Position numbers and translations under genes: made by a program. A stretch of 64,000 bases of DNA from Rhodobacterales bacterium (lineage in GTDB: Bacteria > Pseudomonadota > Alphaproteobacteria > Rhodobacterales > Rhodobacteraceae). Under the pieces are notes generated by a model, which was not told the DNA's origin, ran no database searches, and saw only the letters and a list, made by a program, of their open reading frames with translations. Positions 7,591 to 15,982 of this stretch are shown here, piece by piece. Where the stretch lies: the NCBI GenBank assembly GCA_002747035.1, contig PDRZ01000021.1, positions 1 to 64,000 of the forward strand, given 5' to 3'. Position 1 is the stretch's first letter. Every line of letters starts with the position of its first letter.

Positions 7591-8211
7591 TTATTCCCAT
7601 TTATAGTTGAAGCTGACCGAGATCCGTTCTTCTTCGGCTTCGTTCATCTGGACCTCGTGGCGCAGCCAGCTTTCCCAAAGCAGAACGTCACCGACTTCGG
7701 GCTGGTGATAGATGAAGCTTTGCAATTCGCGCCGGGCGTTTTTGACGCGGGGCGGGTGGGCCATCATCATGCCGTGGCGCGGGTCTTCGAACTTGATCGC
7801 CGAGGCACCTTTGGGCATGGCCACATAGGTGGTGCCGGAAATCACCGAATGGGGGTGGATATGGGCGGCGTGAAAGCCGCCATCGGGCAGGATGTTGATC
7901 CACAGATCCTCGAGCACCACGTTGCGTCCGTCCAGGTTAAATTCGAGATCGTTCAGGAACGCGGCCACGTGTTTGTCCAGTACCTTGACCAGATCGGCAA
8001 AGATCGGGAATCGCCAGGGCAGGTCGGTGAGCGAGGCATAAGAGGTATAGCCGGGATAGCCTTCGGTTTCGCACCATCTCTGGCCGGCCTCGTCATCCTG
8101 AGCGATGGACCAGCAGGAGGCTTCGAGTTCGGCGGGATCAATCGCGGGGCCGTGTTCGGACAGGCGGGCGCGGTAGAGGCGGGTAACAAAGAGGGATTCG
8201 ATCTGTGACAT
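7591..8211 (-). CDS. TIGR02466-type 2OG-Fe(II) oxygenase superfamily protein
   Basis: The 206-residue protein has the family pattern. A central histidine cluster (GGFHAAHIHPHSVISGTTYV, H114/H117/H119) and a distal DVLLWESWLRHEVQMN with H185 are followed by R196 in ERISVSFNY. Together these are consistent with an Fe(II)/2-oxoglutarate site. Its substrate is not known for the family. The start at 8211 gives MSQIESLFVTRLY, the usual N-terminus; a start 14 codons upstream lacks support. It is the second oxygenase of this fold lodged between ribosomal protein blocks. Confidence 0.75.
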   Translation of the reverse strand: MSQIESLFVTRLYRARLSEHGPAIDPAELEASCWSIAQDDEAGQRWCETEGYPGYTSYASLTDLPWRFPIFADLVKVLDKHVAAFLNDLEFNLDGRNVVLEDLWINILPDGGFHAAHIHPHSVISGTTYVAMPKGASAIKFEDPRHGMMMAHPPRVKNARRELQSFIYHQPEVGDVLLWESWLRHEVQMNEAEEERISVSFNYKWE

Positions 8212-8426
8212 GGGTATTGGGCCAAAGCGTTGCAAAGCCGGGTTGCGTTTCAACCCGATGTCGCAAGGGTTTAGCCCAGCATGGGGTGAATATCCAGAGC
8301 GGTTCGCGCGGGTCTGATCTGTGTTTTTGGGGGCGGTATGGGGCCGCAGGGAGATACCTGATTGAAATACTCATAATTCTATCCCGATAAAAACTGTCAA
8401 CTATTTGATTCTATTGAATTTTTTGC

Positions 8427-8455
8427 TTGCATGGGGAATCGTTGGGTGCTACACC
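8427..8455 (+). promoter_or_regulatory. Probable promoter of the small RNA
   Basis: TTGCAT, 17 bp and TACACC lie in an AT-rich stretch that stands out from its surroundings. Transcription would start near 8462. The T-rich run 8418-8424 lies just upstream. Confidence 0.55.
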
Positions 8456-8461
8456 CCAATC

Positions 8462-8685
8462 AACGACACAGCGGGCCCAAGCAAGAGCAAGCCCCTAGCC
8501 AGCAACAGCTAGGCACCCCGCAATGTCTCTCCCGTCAGGAAGCCACGCCGCAGCCATACGCCACGGATCGCAGCCACCCACGCGGGAAGCACATGCAGCA
8601 AGCGATACCCAGGAAGCCACAGAGCCACCCAGGTAATCAGCAAGCGACATGACAAAGGAAGCGGTCCGCCACGGGCCGCTTCTTT
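8462..8685 (+). ncRNA. Candidate small non-coding RNA, about 225 nt
   Basis: A compact unit with its own promoter and intrinsic terminator lies between rplP and rpmC. It contains a CCTAGC/GCTAGG hairpin near the 5' end and repeated AGCAAGC and GAAGCCAC/AGCCACC motifs along its length. An open frame (8431-8652) exists, but its composition is Gln/Pro/His-rich and unlike neighbouring genes, and its start falls inside the promoter. I do not recognise an Rfam family. It could be a trans-acting sRNA; alternatively it encodes a small peptide. Confidence 0.5.
8654..8685 (+). terminator. Intrinsic terminator of the small RNA
   Basis: AAAGGAAGCGG pairs with CCGCTTCTTT with one bulged G. The 3' arm itself ends in TTT. 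It has no protein gene upstream on this strand, which supports a non-coding transcript. Confidence 0.65.
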
Positions 8686-8765
8686 GCGTTTGGGGCGGAG
8701 CTGTGGAATTGGCCCGGTGGAGTGCGGTTTTGCTGCGCGGGCGAAAAAAGGCGCGGGCTTACCCC

Positions 8766-8794
8766 TTGCCTTGGTCGCGGCCCTCCCTTATAGA
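8766..8794 (+). promoter_or_regulatory. Probable promoter of the rpmC (spc) block
   Basis: TTGCCT, 17 bp and TATAGA lie about 135 bp ahead of rpmC. The TTGC start and TATA-rich -10 match the rpsJ and rplO promoters in this window. Confidence 0.6.
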
Positions 8795-8929
8795 GCGGCA
8801 TCTCGCGGATTCTGGATGGCTTGCCGAGTCGTCCGGAAATCGTGGTTTTGTCATTCATCCACCAGAGTTTGGGTGACCCTGAACCAAGTGACAGGGGCCT
8901 GCTGGTGTTGTGAGAAAGGAAAAGGCGCA

Positions 8930-9139
8930 ATGAACGCCAAAGAGCTTCGTGAGAAGACCCCGGACCAGCTTCGTGAAGATCTGGCCAACCTGAAGAAAGA
9001 GAGCTTTAACCTGCGCTTTCAACAGGCCACGGGTCAGATGGAAAACACCGCACGTATGCGCACCGTCAAGCGCGACGCCGCGCGCGTGCTGACCATCCTG
9101 AACGAAAAAGCTGCTGCTGCCGCAGCAGACGCAGAATAA
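8930..9139 (+). CDS. rpmC: 50S ribosomal protein L29
   Basis: The 69-residue protein begins [38 protein letters not shown], the L29 helical hairpin, and ends with a short Ala-rich tail. It sits at the tunnel exit next to L23. The ATG is placed by the GAAAGGA site at 8914-8920; longer readings start in the leader. It is the first gene of an eleven-gene block. Confidence 0.97.
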   Translation: MNAKELREKTPDQLREDLANLKKESFNLRFQQATGQMENTARMRTVKRDAARVLTILNEKAAAAAADAE

Positions 9140-9154
9140 GGGGAGCCTTGAGAC

Positions 9155-9385
9155 ATGCCCAAACGTATCCTGCAAGGCACCGTGACAAGCGACGCCAACG
9201 AACAAACCGTAACCGTTTCGGTTGAACGTCGTTTCACACACCCGGTTCTGAAAAAGACCATTCGTAAGTCCAAGAAATACCGGGCTCACGATGAAAAGAA
9301 CGCTTTCAAGGTCGGCGATACTGTACGCATCATCGAATGCGCGCCGAAATCGAAAACGAAACGTTGGGAGGTTCTGGAGGCGTAA
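9155..9385 (+). CDS. rpsQ: 30S ribosomal protein S17
   Basis: The 76-residue protein begins [41 protein letters not shown], the S17 OB fold. It binds 16S rRNA early in assembly. It follows rpmC by 15 bases. An 82-bp gap then precedes rplN; that gap contains a hairpin (9421-9448, GGGGAG/GGCC arms) without a T-run. Confidence 0.97.
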   Translation: MPKRILQGTVTSDANEQTVTVSVERRFTHPVLKKTIRKSKKYRAHDEKNAFKVGDTVRIIECAPKSKTKRWEVLEA

Positions 9386-9467
9386 GCCGACAGAGCCTTT
9401 TGGCATTATTCGAAACCCTGGGGGAGCAGGCCACGCATCGGCCTCCCCATAGGTCGGGAGAAACCAA

Positions 9468-9836
9468 ATGATCCAGATGCAGACCAACCTGGATGTTGCT
9501 GACAACAGCGGCGCACGCCGTGTTCAGTGCATCAAGGTGCTGGGTGGTTCCAAGCGTAAATACGCATCCGTGGGCGACATTATTGTCGTCTCGGTCAAGG
9601 AAGCCATTCCGCGCGGCCGTGTGAAAAAGGGTGACGTCCGCAAGGCCGTCGTCGTGCGCACCGCCAAGGAAGTACGCCGTGAAGATGGCACCGCGATCCG
9701 TTTTGATCGCAACGCCGCCGTGATCCTGAACAACAACAACGAGCCCATAGGTACACGTATCTTTGGCCCGGTTGTTCGCGAGCTGCGCGCCAAGAACTTC
9801 ATGAAAATCATCTCGCTCGCCCCGGAGGTGCTGTAA
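9468..9836 (+). CDS. rplN: 50S ribosomal protein L14
   Basis: The 122-residue protein begins [32 protein letters not shown] and has the L14 signature. It forms the inter-subunit bridge with L19 and is the silencing-factor RsfS partner. A GGGAG site precedes the ATG. It is separated from rplX by a single base. Confidence 0.98.
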
Positions 9837-9837
9837 G

Positions 9838-10149
9838 ATGGCTGCCAAGTTGAAAAAAGGCGACAAGGTCGTCGTTTTGGCCGGTAAGGACAAGGGCAAA
9901 GAGGGTACGATTTCCTCGATTGACCCCAAAGCCGGCAAAGCCGTGGTTGACGGGCTGAATATCGCCATCCGCCATACTCGTCAAAGCCAGACCTCGCAAG
10001 GTGGCCGCCTGCCCAAGGCCATGCCGATTGCGCTGAGCAACCTGGCTTTCCTTGACAAAAACGGCAAACCCACCCGCGTTGGCTTCAAGATGGAAGGCGA
10101 CAAGAAGGTACGTTTTGCCAAGACCACGGGGGACGTGATCGATGCTTGA
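9838..10149 (+). CDS. rplX: 50S ribosomal protein L24
   Basis: The 103-residue protein has the N-terminal KOW motif ([22 protein letters not shown]) and is full length. L24 initiates 50S assembly at the 5' domain of 23S rRNA. It starts one base after the rplN stop and overlaps rplE by eight bases, indicating coupled translation. Confidence 0.98.
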   Translation: MAAKLKKGDKVVVLAGKDKGKEGTISSIDPKAGKAVVDGLNIAIRHTRQSQTSQGGRLPKAMPIALSNLAFLDKNGKPTRVGFKMEGDKKVRFAKTTGDVIDA

Positions 10150-10705
10150 TACTGCAAACTATTCCCCGCGTCTGAAGGATCTCTACAAGGACACCATCCG
10201 CGGTGCCCTGAAAGAGGAATTCGGCTATAAGAACGACATGATGATCCCCAAGCTGGAGAAAATCGTTCTGAACATCGGCTGTGGCCGCGCGGCTGTCAAA
10301 GACAGCAAGAAGGCGAAATCGGCTCAGGAAGACCTGACCATCATCGCCGGTCAAAAGGCGCTGACCACGGTTGCCAAGAACTCGATCGCGGGTTTCCGTG
10401 TTCGCGAAGGTATGCCGATGGGTGCCAAGGTCACACTGCGTGGCGACCGCATGTTTGAATTCCTTGATCGTCTGATCACTATTGCGATGCCCCGTATCCG
10501 CGACTTCCGCGGCGTGTCGGGTAAAAGCTTTGATGGCCGTGGCAACTATGCCATGGGCCTGAAAGAGCATATCGTGTTCCCGGAAATCGATTTTGATAAG
10601 GTCGACGAAGCTTGGGGCATGGACATCGTGATTGCGACCAACGCGAAAACCGACGCTGAAGCCAAGGCATTGTTGAAAGCCTTCAACATGCCCTTCAACA
10701 GCTGA
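10142..10705 (+). CDS. rplE: 50S ribosomal protein L5
   Basis: The 187-residue protein carries the L5 signature [20 protein letters not shown] and the C-terminal [25 protein letters not shown]5 anchors 5S rRNA and contacts P-site tRNA. The start lies inside the end of rplX. It runs at its normal length in conserved order before rpsN. Confidence 0.98.
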   Translation: MLDTANYSPRLKDLYKDTIRGALKEEFGYKNDMMIPKLEKIVLNIGCGRAAVKDSKKAKSAQEDLTIIAGQKALTTVAKNSIAGFRVREGMPMGAKVTLRGDRMFEFLDRLITIAMPRIRDFRGVSGKSFDGRGNYAMGLKEHIVFPEIDFDKVDEAWGMDIVIATNAKTDAEAKALLKAFNMPFNS

Positions 10706-10720
10706 TCGGGAGAGAGAGAC

Positions 10721-11026
10721 ATGGCTAAAAAATCTATGATTGCTCGCGAAGTGAAGCGTCAGAAGCTGGTGGAAAAGTATGCCGCCAAGCGTGCTGCACT
10801 CAAAGAGATCATCAACGACGAGAGCAAGCCGATGGAGGATCGCTTCCGCGCTTCTCTGAAGCTTGCAAAATTGCCGCGCAACAGCTCGGCCACCCGGCTG
10901 CATAACCGCTGTCAGCTGACTGGTCGTCCCCACGCTTACTATCGTAAGTTGAAGGTGTCGCGTATCGCGCTGCGGGAACTTGGCTCGAAAGGCCACATCC
11001 CCGGCATGGTGAAATCGAGCTGGTAA
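10721..11026 (+). CDS. rpsN: 30S ribosomal protein S14 (long, zinc-free form)
   Basis: The 101-residue protein is the long S14 type: [19 protein letters not shown] at the start, and [25 protein letters not shown] where zinc-ribbon S14 would have CxxC pairs. Only one cysteine is present. A GGGAGAGAGA stretch precedes the ATG. It binds the 30S head near S3 and S10. Confidence 0.97.
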   Translation: MAKKSMIAREVKRQKLVEKYAAKRAALKEIINDESKPMEDRFRASLKLAKLPRNSSATRLHNRCQLTGRPHAYYRKLKVSRIALRELGSKGHIPGMVKSSW

Positions 11027-11039
11027 GGGAGAGAACGAT

Positions 11040-11432
11040 ATGAACGATCCTATCGCAGACATGCTCACCCGCATCCGCAACTCCTCGATGCGTGGTAAGT
11101 CCACTGTTTCCACCCCGGCGTCCAAGCTGCGTGCCTGGGTTCTGGATGTGCTGGCCGACGAAGGCTACATCCGTGGTTACGAAAAAGGCACCGATGCCAA
11201 TGGTCACCCGACCCTTGAAATCGAGCTGAAATACTATGAAGGCACTCCTGTCATTCGCGAACTGAAGCGGGTTTCCAAGCCCGGTCGTCGCGTCTACATG
11301 GGCGTCAATGACATCCCGTCGGTCCGTCAGGGTCTGGGTGTGTCGATTGTCTCCACCCCCAAGGGTGTGATGTCGGACGCAAACGCTCGCTCCAACAATG
11401 TTGGCGGCGAAGTGCTTTGCACGGTCTTCTAA
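11040..11432 (+). CDS. rpsH: 30S ribosomal protein S8
   Basis: The 130-residue protein begins [22 protein letters not shown] and ends with the S8 signature [29 protein letters not shown]8 binds helix 21 of 16S rRNA and in E. coli represses the spc operon at the rplE site. The gene is full length and in the expected order. Confidence 0.98.
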   Translation: MNDPIADMLTRIRNSSMRGKSTVSTPASKLRAWVLDVLADEGYIRGYEKGTDANGHPTLEIELKYYEGTPVIRELKRVSKPGRRVYMGVNDIPSVRQGLGVSIVSTPKGVMSDANARSNNVGGEVLCTVF

Positions 11433-11442
11433 GGAGTAAGAC

Positions 11443-11976
11443 ATGTCTCGTATTGGTAAGAAACCGGTCGAGCTGCCCAGCGGCGTAAGCGCCTCTGTCT
11501 CCGGCCAGACCATCGAAATCAAAGGGCCGAAGGACACCCAGTCCTTCACCGCCACCGACGATGTGACTCTCAGCGTGGAAGACAATGTCGTGAAGGTTGA
11601 ACCCCGCGGCAAATCCAAGCGCGCGCGCCAACAGTGGGGCATGAGCCGCACCATGGTCGCCAACATGGTCACGGGCTGTACCAACGGTTTCAAGAAAGAA
11701 CTTGAAATCAACGGTGTGGGCTACCGGGCACAGATGCAGGGCAATGTCCTCAAGCTGAACCTGGGCCTGAGCCACGAGGTGAATTTTGAAGTGCCGGCCG
11801 GCGTGACCGTGACCGCACCCAAACCCACCGAGATCATCATCGAGGGCACCGATGCCCAACTCGTCGGTCAGGTCGCGGCCAACATCCGCGAATGGCGCAA
11901 GCCCGAGCCCTATAAAGGCAAAGGCATCAAATACAAAGACGAGTATATCTTCCGCAAGGAAGGTAAGAAGAAGTAA
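11443..11976 (+). CDS. rplF: 50S ribosomal protein L6
   Basis: The 177-residue protein starts [20 protein letters not shown] and has the two L6 repeats, the second ending [23 protein letters not shown]. It lies near the factor-binding site on 23S rRNA. AAGGAG lies directly after the rpsH stop and sets the start. Confidence 0.98.
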   Translation: MSRIGKKPVELPSGVSASVSGQTIEIKGPKDTQSFTATDDVTLSVEDNVVKVEPRGKSKRARQQWGMSRTMVANMVTGCTNGFKKELEINGVGYRAQMQGNVLKLNLGLSHEVNFEVPAGVTVTAPKPTEIIIEGTDAQLVGQVAANIREWRKPEPYKGKGIKYKDEYIFRKEGKKK

Positions 11977-11987
11977 GGACCAGACAA

Positions 11988-12347
11988 ATGGCAAACAGCA
12001 AAAGAACCCTGTTTCTGAAGCGCCGCCTGCGCGTCCGGAACAAACTTCGCAAGGTCAACATCGGCAAGATGCGTCTTTCCGTGCACCGTTCGAACAAGAA
12101 CATCAGCGCGCAGCTGATCGACGATGTGAACGGCGTGACTTTGGCCAGCGCTTCGACCCTGGAAAAGGATCTGGGCGTTGTCGGCAAAAACAACGTCGAG
12201 GCCGCCGCCAAGGTTGGCACCGCGATTGCCGAACGCGCCAAGAAGGCCGGCGTGAGCGAAGCGTATTTCGACCGCGGTGGATTTCTGTTCCACGGCAAGG
12301 TGAAGGCTCTGGCCGACGCCGCGCGTGAAGGCGGGTTGAAAGTCTAA
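11988..12347 (+). CDS. rplR: 50S ribosomal protein L18
   Basis: The 119-residue protein begins [34 protein letters not shown] and ends [14 protein letters not shown], as in L18. It binds 5S rRNA with L5. It is followed by a 111-bp gap before rpsE, with a GGGCGGC/GCCGCCC hairpin at 12356-12379 lacking a T-run. That hairpin may modulate downstream expression. Confidence 0.98.
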   Translation: MANSKRTLFLKRRLRVRNKLRKVNIGKMRLSVHRSNKNISAQLIDDVNGVTLASASTLEKDLGVVGKNNVEAAAKVGTAIAERAKKAGVSEAYFDRGGFLFHGKVKALADAAREGGLKV

Positions 12348-12458
12348 ACCCCTGAGGGCGGCGTTTTCGGATGCCGCCCCGATGATCCGGGGGTGCATGT
12401 CGCGCCCACCTGGATTGATAGAATTGGCCAAAGTGCCACCTTTGAAAGGATTTGCCAG

Positions 12459-13028
12459 ATGGCAGAACGTGAAAACCGTCGGGGTCGTGGTCGTAACCGC
12501 GAAGAAGAAGCCCCGGAATTTGCCGACCGTTTGGTCGCGATCAACCGTGTTTCGAAAACCGTGAAGGGTGGTAAGCGCTTTGGCTTTGCCGCGCTTGTCG
12601 TGGTTGGCGATCAGAAAGGTCGCGTCGGCTTTGGTAAAGGTAAAGCGAAAGAGGTCCCCGAGGCCATTCGCAAAGCCACCGAGCAAGCGAAGCGCCAGAT
12701 GATCCGCGTGCCGCTGCGTGAAGGCCGCACCCTGCACCACGACATGGAAGGCCGTCATGGTGCCGGTAAAGTGGTCATGCGCACAGCGCCGGAAGGGACC
12801 GGGATCATCGCCGGTGGTCCGATGCGTGCCGTGTTCGAAATGCTGGGCGTGAAAGATGTGGTTTCCAAGTCGATCGGCTCGCAAAACCCTTACAACATGA
12901 TCCGTGCGACCATCGACGGCCTGACCAAAGAGTCGAGCCCCCGCATGGTGGCCCAGCGTCGTGGCAAGAAGGTTGCTGACATCCTGAAAAAGGATGATGC
13001 ACCGGTTGCCGAAACGGCAGAAGGTTAA
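12459..13028 (+). CDS. rpsE: 30S ribosomal protein S5
   Basis: The 189-residue protein starts [20 protein letters not shown]. Residues 20-90 form the dsRNA-binding-like domain ([29 protein letters not shown]), followed by the [19 protein letters not shown] signature. The chosen ATG has GAAAGGA eight bases upstream; a longer frame begins within the upstream hairpin region. S5 governs accuracy and mRNA unwinding. Confidence 0.97.
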   Translation: MAERENRRGRGRNREEEAPEFADRLVAINRVSKTVKGGKRFGFAALVVVGDQKGRVGFGKGKAKEVPEAIRKATEQAKRQMIRVPLREGRTLHHDMEGRHGAGKVVMRTAPEGTGIIAGGPMRAVFEMLGVKDVVSKSIGSQNPYNMIRATIDGLTKESSPRMVAQRRGKKVADILKKDDAPVAETAEG

Positions 13029-13040
13029 GGAGAACGTACC

Positions 13041-13229
13041 ATGGCAAAAACCATCGTCGTCAAACAGATCGGGTCTCCGATCCGCCGCCCCGCCAAGCAA
13101 CGCGCAACGCTTGTTGGTCTGGGCCTGAACAAGATGCACAAGACCCGCGAGTTGGAAGATACCCCTTCCGTGCGCGGCATGGTCAACAGCATTCCGCACC
13201 TTGTTGAGATCATCGAAGAGCGCGGCTGA
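13041..13229 (+). CDS. rpmD: 50S ribosomal protein L30
   Basis: The 62-residue protein is a typical short L30: [30 protein letters not shown] at the start and [16 protein letters not shown] at the end. An AAGGAG site lies between the rpsE stop and the ATG. It is the last gene of the rpmC block. In the standard order rplO comes next; here it is 5.8 kb away, beyond rpiB and the hpa genes. Confidence 0.97.
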   Translation: MAKTIVVKQIGSPIRRPAKQRATLVGLGLNKMHKTRELEDTPSVRGMVNSIPHLVEIIEERG

Positions 13230-13257
13230 AACGCCCTTCTCTGATCAGAAAAGTCGC

Positions 13258-13292
13258 AAAAACGCCTCTGCCCTTCCGGGTCGGGGCGTTTT
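13258..13292 (+). terminator. Intrinsic terminator after rpmD
   Basis: AAAAACGCC pairs with GGGGCGTTTT around an imperfect inner helix, then TTCGCTTTTC. It closes the spc block before rpiB. Confidence 0.75.
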
Positions 13293-13376
13293 CGCTTTTC
13301 AGGGCAAATCGTTTGACAACGCAGGGCGCAGGTGGTCCAAGGCGGCCAAGCGAAAACAGTCAATCGGGGCCCTGAC

Positions 13377-13835
13377 ATGACCGCCACCAGCAAACGTATC
13401 GTGCTTTCCAGCGACCACGCCGCCATTGACCTGCGCCAGGCGATTGCCGCGCATATCACGGCCAAGGGGTATGAGGCGGTCGATATCGGTCCCACGACGC
13501 CGGAAAGCACCGATTACCCCAAACATGGCGAGGCCGCCGCACGGGCAGTGGCGTCGGGCGATTGCGATCTGGGGATCATTCTCTGTGGCACGGGTCAGGG
13601 GATCATGATGGCGGCGAACAAGGTGGCCGGGGTACGCTGTGGCGTGTGTTCTGACACCTTCTCCTCGGCGATGATCCGTCAGCATAACGACGCCAATATT
13701 CTATCCCTTGGGGCGCGCGTGATTGGCGAGGGGCTGGCCCTTGCCATTGTTGATGCCTTTCTGGAAGCTGAATTCGAAGGCGGTCGCCATGGCCGACGTG
13801 TGGACATGATCAACGAAATCAACAGCACATCCTGA
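13377..13835 (+). CDS. rpiB: Ribose 5-phosphate isomerase B
   Basis: The 152-residue protein has the RpiB/LacAB fold. SSDHAAIDLRQAI carries the substrate-binding Asp/His, GTGQGIMMAANKVAGVRCGV contains the phosphate loop, and QHNDANILSLGARVIG is the family signature. It interconverts ribose 5-phosphate and ribulose 5-phosphate in the cytosol. The ATG at 13377 is taken because homologues start next to KRIVLSSDHA. It stands alone between the rpmD terminator and a block of repeats. Confidence 0.92.
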   Translation: MTATSKRIVLSSDHAAIDLRQAIAAHITAKGYEAVDIGPTTPESTDYPKHGEAAARAVASGDCDLGIILCGTGQGIMMAANKVAGVRCGVCSDTFSSAMIRQHNDANILSLGARVIGEGLALAIVDAFLEAEFEGGRHGRRVDMINEINSTS

Positions 13836-13841
13836 AGTTCA

Positions 13842-13873
13842 TAGCGTTTACAGCTATTTCTGTGATCCAACAA
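13842..13873. repeat. Degenerate half of an A-type palindromic element
   Basis: TAGCGTTTACAGCTATT followed by TGTGATCCAACAA matches the left arm and core of the intact A element at 24595 with several changes. The right arm is lost. It abuts the next element. Confidence 0.45.
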
Positions 13874-13897
13874 CGCGCCTGAGAAATACAGTTGCTA

Positions 13898-14122
13898 AAG
13901 CGTTCGACCTTTAAAGCGTTTCGACTTATTGTTGAAACACAACAATATGGCGAAACGCGCGGAACCTGTTGATGTTGTGGGCGTTTCTAGATGAAGTTTT
14001 GTGTCAACTTAATCTCGAAACGCTTTATCCTGAGACAGGGCAACGGGCGAACGCCGCGCGACATTTATGTGTTGCGCGCGTGCTGCCAAAATCCCGTGAG
14101 TTAGGTTTTTGGCAGCACGCTT
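13898..14122. mobile_element. C-type MITE-like element interrupted by another element
   Basis: It carries the same sequence as the uninterrupted copy at 43724-43833, starting AAGCGTTCGACCTT and ending TTTTTGGCAGCACGCTT. It is split after its first 14 bases by the E element (13914-14025). Outer flanks are TA on both sides (13896-13897 and 14123-14124). On the minus strand the right-hand TA plus the first element base form the hpaH stop codon. Confidence 0.75.
13914..14025. mobile_element. E-type MITE-like element nested inside the C element
   Basis: The 112-bp element is bounded by AAGCGTTTCGA and TCGAAACGCTT, an 11-bp perfect terminal inverted repeat. TA occurs on each side (13912-13913 and 14026-14027), while the uninterrupted C copy has a single TA at this point. 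That is what a TA target duplication would produce. Confidence 0.75.
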
Positions 14123-14928
14123 TAAGAAGCGGCGAAGTGGATATCCACAAATCCGAATGATCCGAAATCCGCGTGGATGTCGGTGCCGGGGGGGCATTCG
14201 ACGGGGCGTATAAAGCTGCCTGACAGGATCACCTGACCCGGTGAGATGCTTTGCCCATACTGGGCCATGCGGCGGGCCAGCCACACCACGCTTTCCACCG
14301 GATCGTTCAGAACCCCCGCACCAAGACCGGTTTCTTCGATCTCGTCATTGCGAAAAACCATGGCCCCAACCCAGCGCAGATCACAGGCATCGACCGGATG
14401 GCGCTGTTGCCCCAGGACGATCCCGGCATTCGCGGCGTTGTCGCTGATCGTGTCGAACACTGTGCGGGTCTGGCCGGTTTCGGGGTCGACCCGTTGGATA
14501 CGGGTGTCGAGAATTTCGATAGAAGGGGAAACATAGTCCGTCGCGGCGATAACGTCGTCCCGTGTGACCTCCGCCCCCCCCAGCGGGGATTTCATGACAA
14601 AGGCAATTTCGGCTTCGATCCGCGGCTGTATGAACCGGTCTGCGGGCACCGTCGCGCCGGTTGCGAACGCCATATCGTCAAACAGGATCCCGCTGTCGGG
14701 AATGTCGATGTTCAGCGCATTTTGCATCGCTTTCGAAGTCAGCCCGATTTTCCAGCCGATCACCCTGCGCCCCTGGGCCAGCTTGGCGCGATAGATTGCG
14801 TTTTGAACCTCATAGGCGTCGTTCATCCCCATTTCGGGATGGCGCCGGGTCAAAAGCCCGATTTGTGTGTGGGTTCTTTCGGCGGTCAACAGGTCGGCGG
14901 CGGCCTGGGCGTGATCCTCTGGGGTCAT
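14122..14928 (-). CDS. hpaH: 2-oxo-hept-4-ene-1,7-dioate hydratase
   Basis: The 268-residue protein belongs to the HpaH/MhpD hydratase family: RRVIGWKIGLTSKAMQ near residue 55, IEAEIAFVMK near 106, and the C-terminal GQVILSGSFIRPVECPPGTDIHADFGSFG. It adds water to 2-oxo-hept-4-ene-1,7-dioate in homoprotocatechuate breakdown, using Mg2+ or Mn2+. It starts within the hpaG stop (ATGA) and is last in the hpa operon. Its TAA stop lies exactly at the edge of a repeat element, so the element landed on the stop codon. Confidence 0.9.
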   Translation of the reverse strand: MTPEDHAQAAADLLTAERTHTQIGLLTRRHPEMGMNDAYEVQNAIYRAKLAQGRRVIGWKIGLTSKAMQNALNIDIPDSGILFDDMAFATGATVPADRFIQPRIEAEIAFVMKSPLGGAEVTRDDVIAATDYVSPSIEILDTRIQRVDPETGQTRTVFDTISDNAANAGIVLGQQRHPVDACDLRWVGAMVFRNDEIEETGLGAGVLNDPVESVVWLARRMAQYGQSISPGQVILSGSFIRPVECPPGTDIHADFGSFGFVDIHFAAS

Positions 14929-15779
14929 AGCTGTTCATCCTCGATGCCGTTGCGGAGCGTGCCGATACCCTCGACCGAGATTTCCACCACGTCGCCGGGC
15001 GCAAGGTATCTGGGCGGATCAAACCGCGCGCCCGCACCGGTGGGGGTGCCGGTTACGATCATGTCGCCCGGTTTCAGGGTCATGAAGGTCGAGATATACT
15101 CGATCTCCTGACGGATCGGGAACATCATCCGGTTTAGCATGTCGTCCTGGCGCACGTCGCCATTCACGCGTGTCACAATGCGCGCCTCGTCCAGCTGTGC
15201 GGCATCGGTAAAGGGCACCAGCCACGGGCCAATCGCACCGGAACGGTCCCAGTTCTTGCCTTGGGTGACATTGAACTTCGCATGGCGGACCCAGTCGCGG
15301 ATTGTGCCTTCGTTACACAGGGTCAGCGCGGCGATATGATCATAGGCGTTGTCCTGGCTGATCCGTCGGCCTTGCTTGCCGATCACGACCACCACTTCGC
15401 CTTCGTAGTCCAGCGTGTGGTTTTCCGGCGGCCGCACAAGGTTCTGGCCATGGCCGGTGAAGCTGGTCGAAAAACGTGGGAAAAGCGACATGTATTTCGG
15501 CTGGGCGCTGCCATCTTTGTATTCGGCATTCCGGTCGGGGAAATTCACCCCGACGCAAAGAATGCGCCGCGCGTCGGGCATGACCATTTCAAAGCTGTAT
15601 TCGGGATGGGTCACCGCGCGGGTCTCTGTGGCCTTGGCAAGCTGGTCGAATTCTCCCGCCTCGATCACCTCGAACAGGCTTTTGCGCGTGGGAAAGGCGC
15701 CGTTCAACGCGATGGCTCCGTCATCGGTGATCGCACCGAAAAAGGTTTCACCATCGGCGGAATAGGTTGCAAATCGCAT
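14925..15779 (-). CDS. hpaG: FAH-family decarboxylase/isomerase of the homoprotocatechuate pathway
   Basis: The 284-residue protein has the fumarylacetoacetate hydrolase fold: ILCVGVNFPDRNAEYK, DYEGEVVVVIGKQGR with metal ligands, GPWLVPF, and GDMIVTGTPTGAGARFDPPRYLAPGDVVEISVEG. In this operon it should decarboxylate and/or isomerise 5-oxopent-3-ene-1,2,5-tricarboxylate. E. coli HpaG is a two-domain protein of about 430 residues, and this is a single domain. AAGGAGG precedes the ATG. A related FAH hydrolase with another substrate remains possible; context favours HpaG. Confidence 0.82.
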   Translation of the reverse strand: MRFATYSADGETFFGAITDDGAIALNGAFPTRKSLFEVIEAGEFDQLAKATETRAVTHPEYSFEMVMPDARRILCVGVNFPDRNAEYKDGSAQPKYMSLFPRFSTSFTGHGQNLVRPPENHTLDYEGEVVVVIGKQGRRISQDNAYDHIAALTLCNEGTIRDWVRHAKFNVTQGKNWDRSGAIGPWLVPFTDAAQLDEARIVTRVNGDVRQDDMLNRMMFPIRQEIEYISTFMTLKPGDMIVTGTPTGAGARFDPPRYLAPGDVVEISVEGIGTLRNGIEDEQL

Positions 15780-15816
15780 CGTTCAATCCTCCTTGGCGGC
15801 ATTGATGCCACCTTTA

Positions 15817-15860
15817 AAGCGGTTCCACATCACGCTGAGTCAACGTAATGCGGAAACGCC
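15817..15860. repeat. B-type palindromic element, degenerate copy
   Basis: AAGCGGTTCCACATCACGCTGAG and its right arm TAATGCGGAAACGCC match the B copies at 39574 and 62062. A TA lies at the left edge (15815-15816), while the right end has drifted. It lies in the 199-bp gap between hpaD and hpaG. Confidence 0.65.
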
Positions 15861-15982
15861 TGAAACAGGTATTTCGGTTCCGTGACACCATTCAGCCAGC
15901 GGTGCCCCTCTTTGCCCCCCCGGATGTCCTGATCCCGGCGAACGGGGCCATGCGGGGTCGGCGCGCGCGGGAGAGTGTTCAT
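15830..15982 (-). CDS. Uncertain 50-residue ORF coupled to hpaD
   Basis: An ATG overlaps the hpaD stop as ATGA and opens a 50-codon frame beginning NTLPRAPTPHGPVRRDQDIRGG. Its last 11 codons (FPHYVDSA and the TGA) lie inside the B repeat element. I do not recognise the protein. It could be a short real gene in the operon, the stub of a longer gene cut by the repeat, or chance. The overlap of start and stop is the only positive sign. Confidence 0.25.
   Translation of the reverse strand: MNTLPRAPTPHGPVRRDQDIRGGKEGHRWLNGVTEPKYLFQAFPHYVDSA

Noticed and set aside
8431-8652. Gln/Pro/His-rich 73-residue ORF
   Set aside because: Its ATG lies inside the predicted promoter, codon use is unlike neighbours, and the region is better explained as a structured RNA. 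Kept as an alternative in the ncRNA entry.
13313-13345. Promoter for rpiB (TTGACA at 13314)
   Set aside because: A good -35 is present, but no acceptable -10 lies 16-18 bp downstream.
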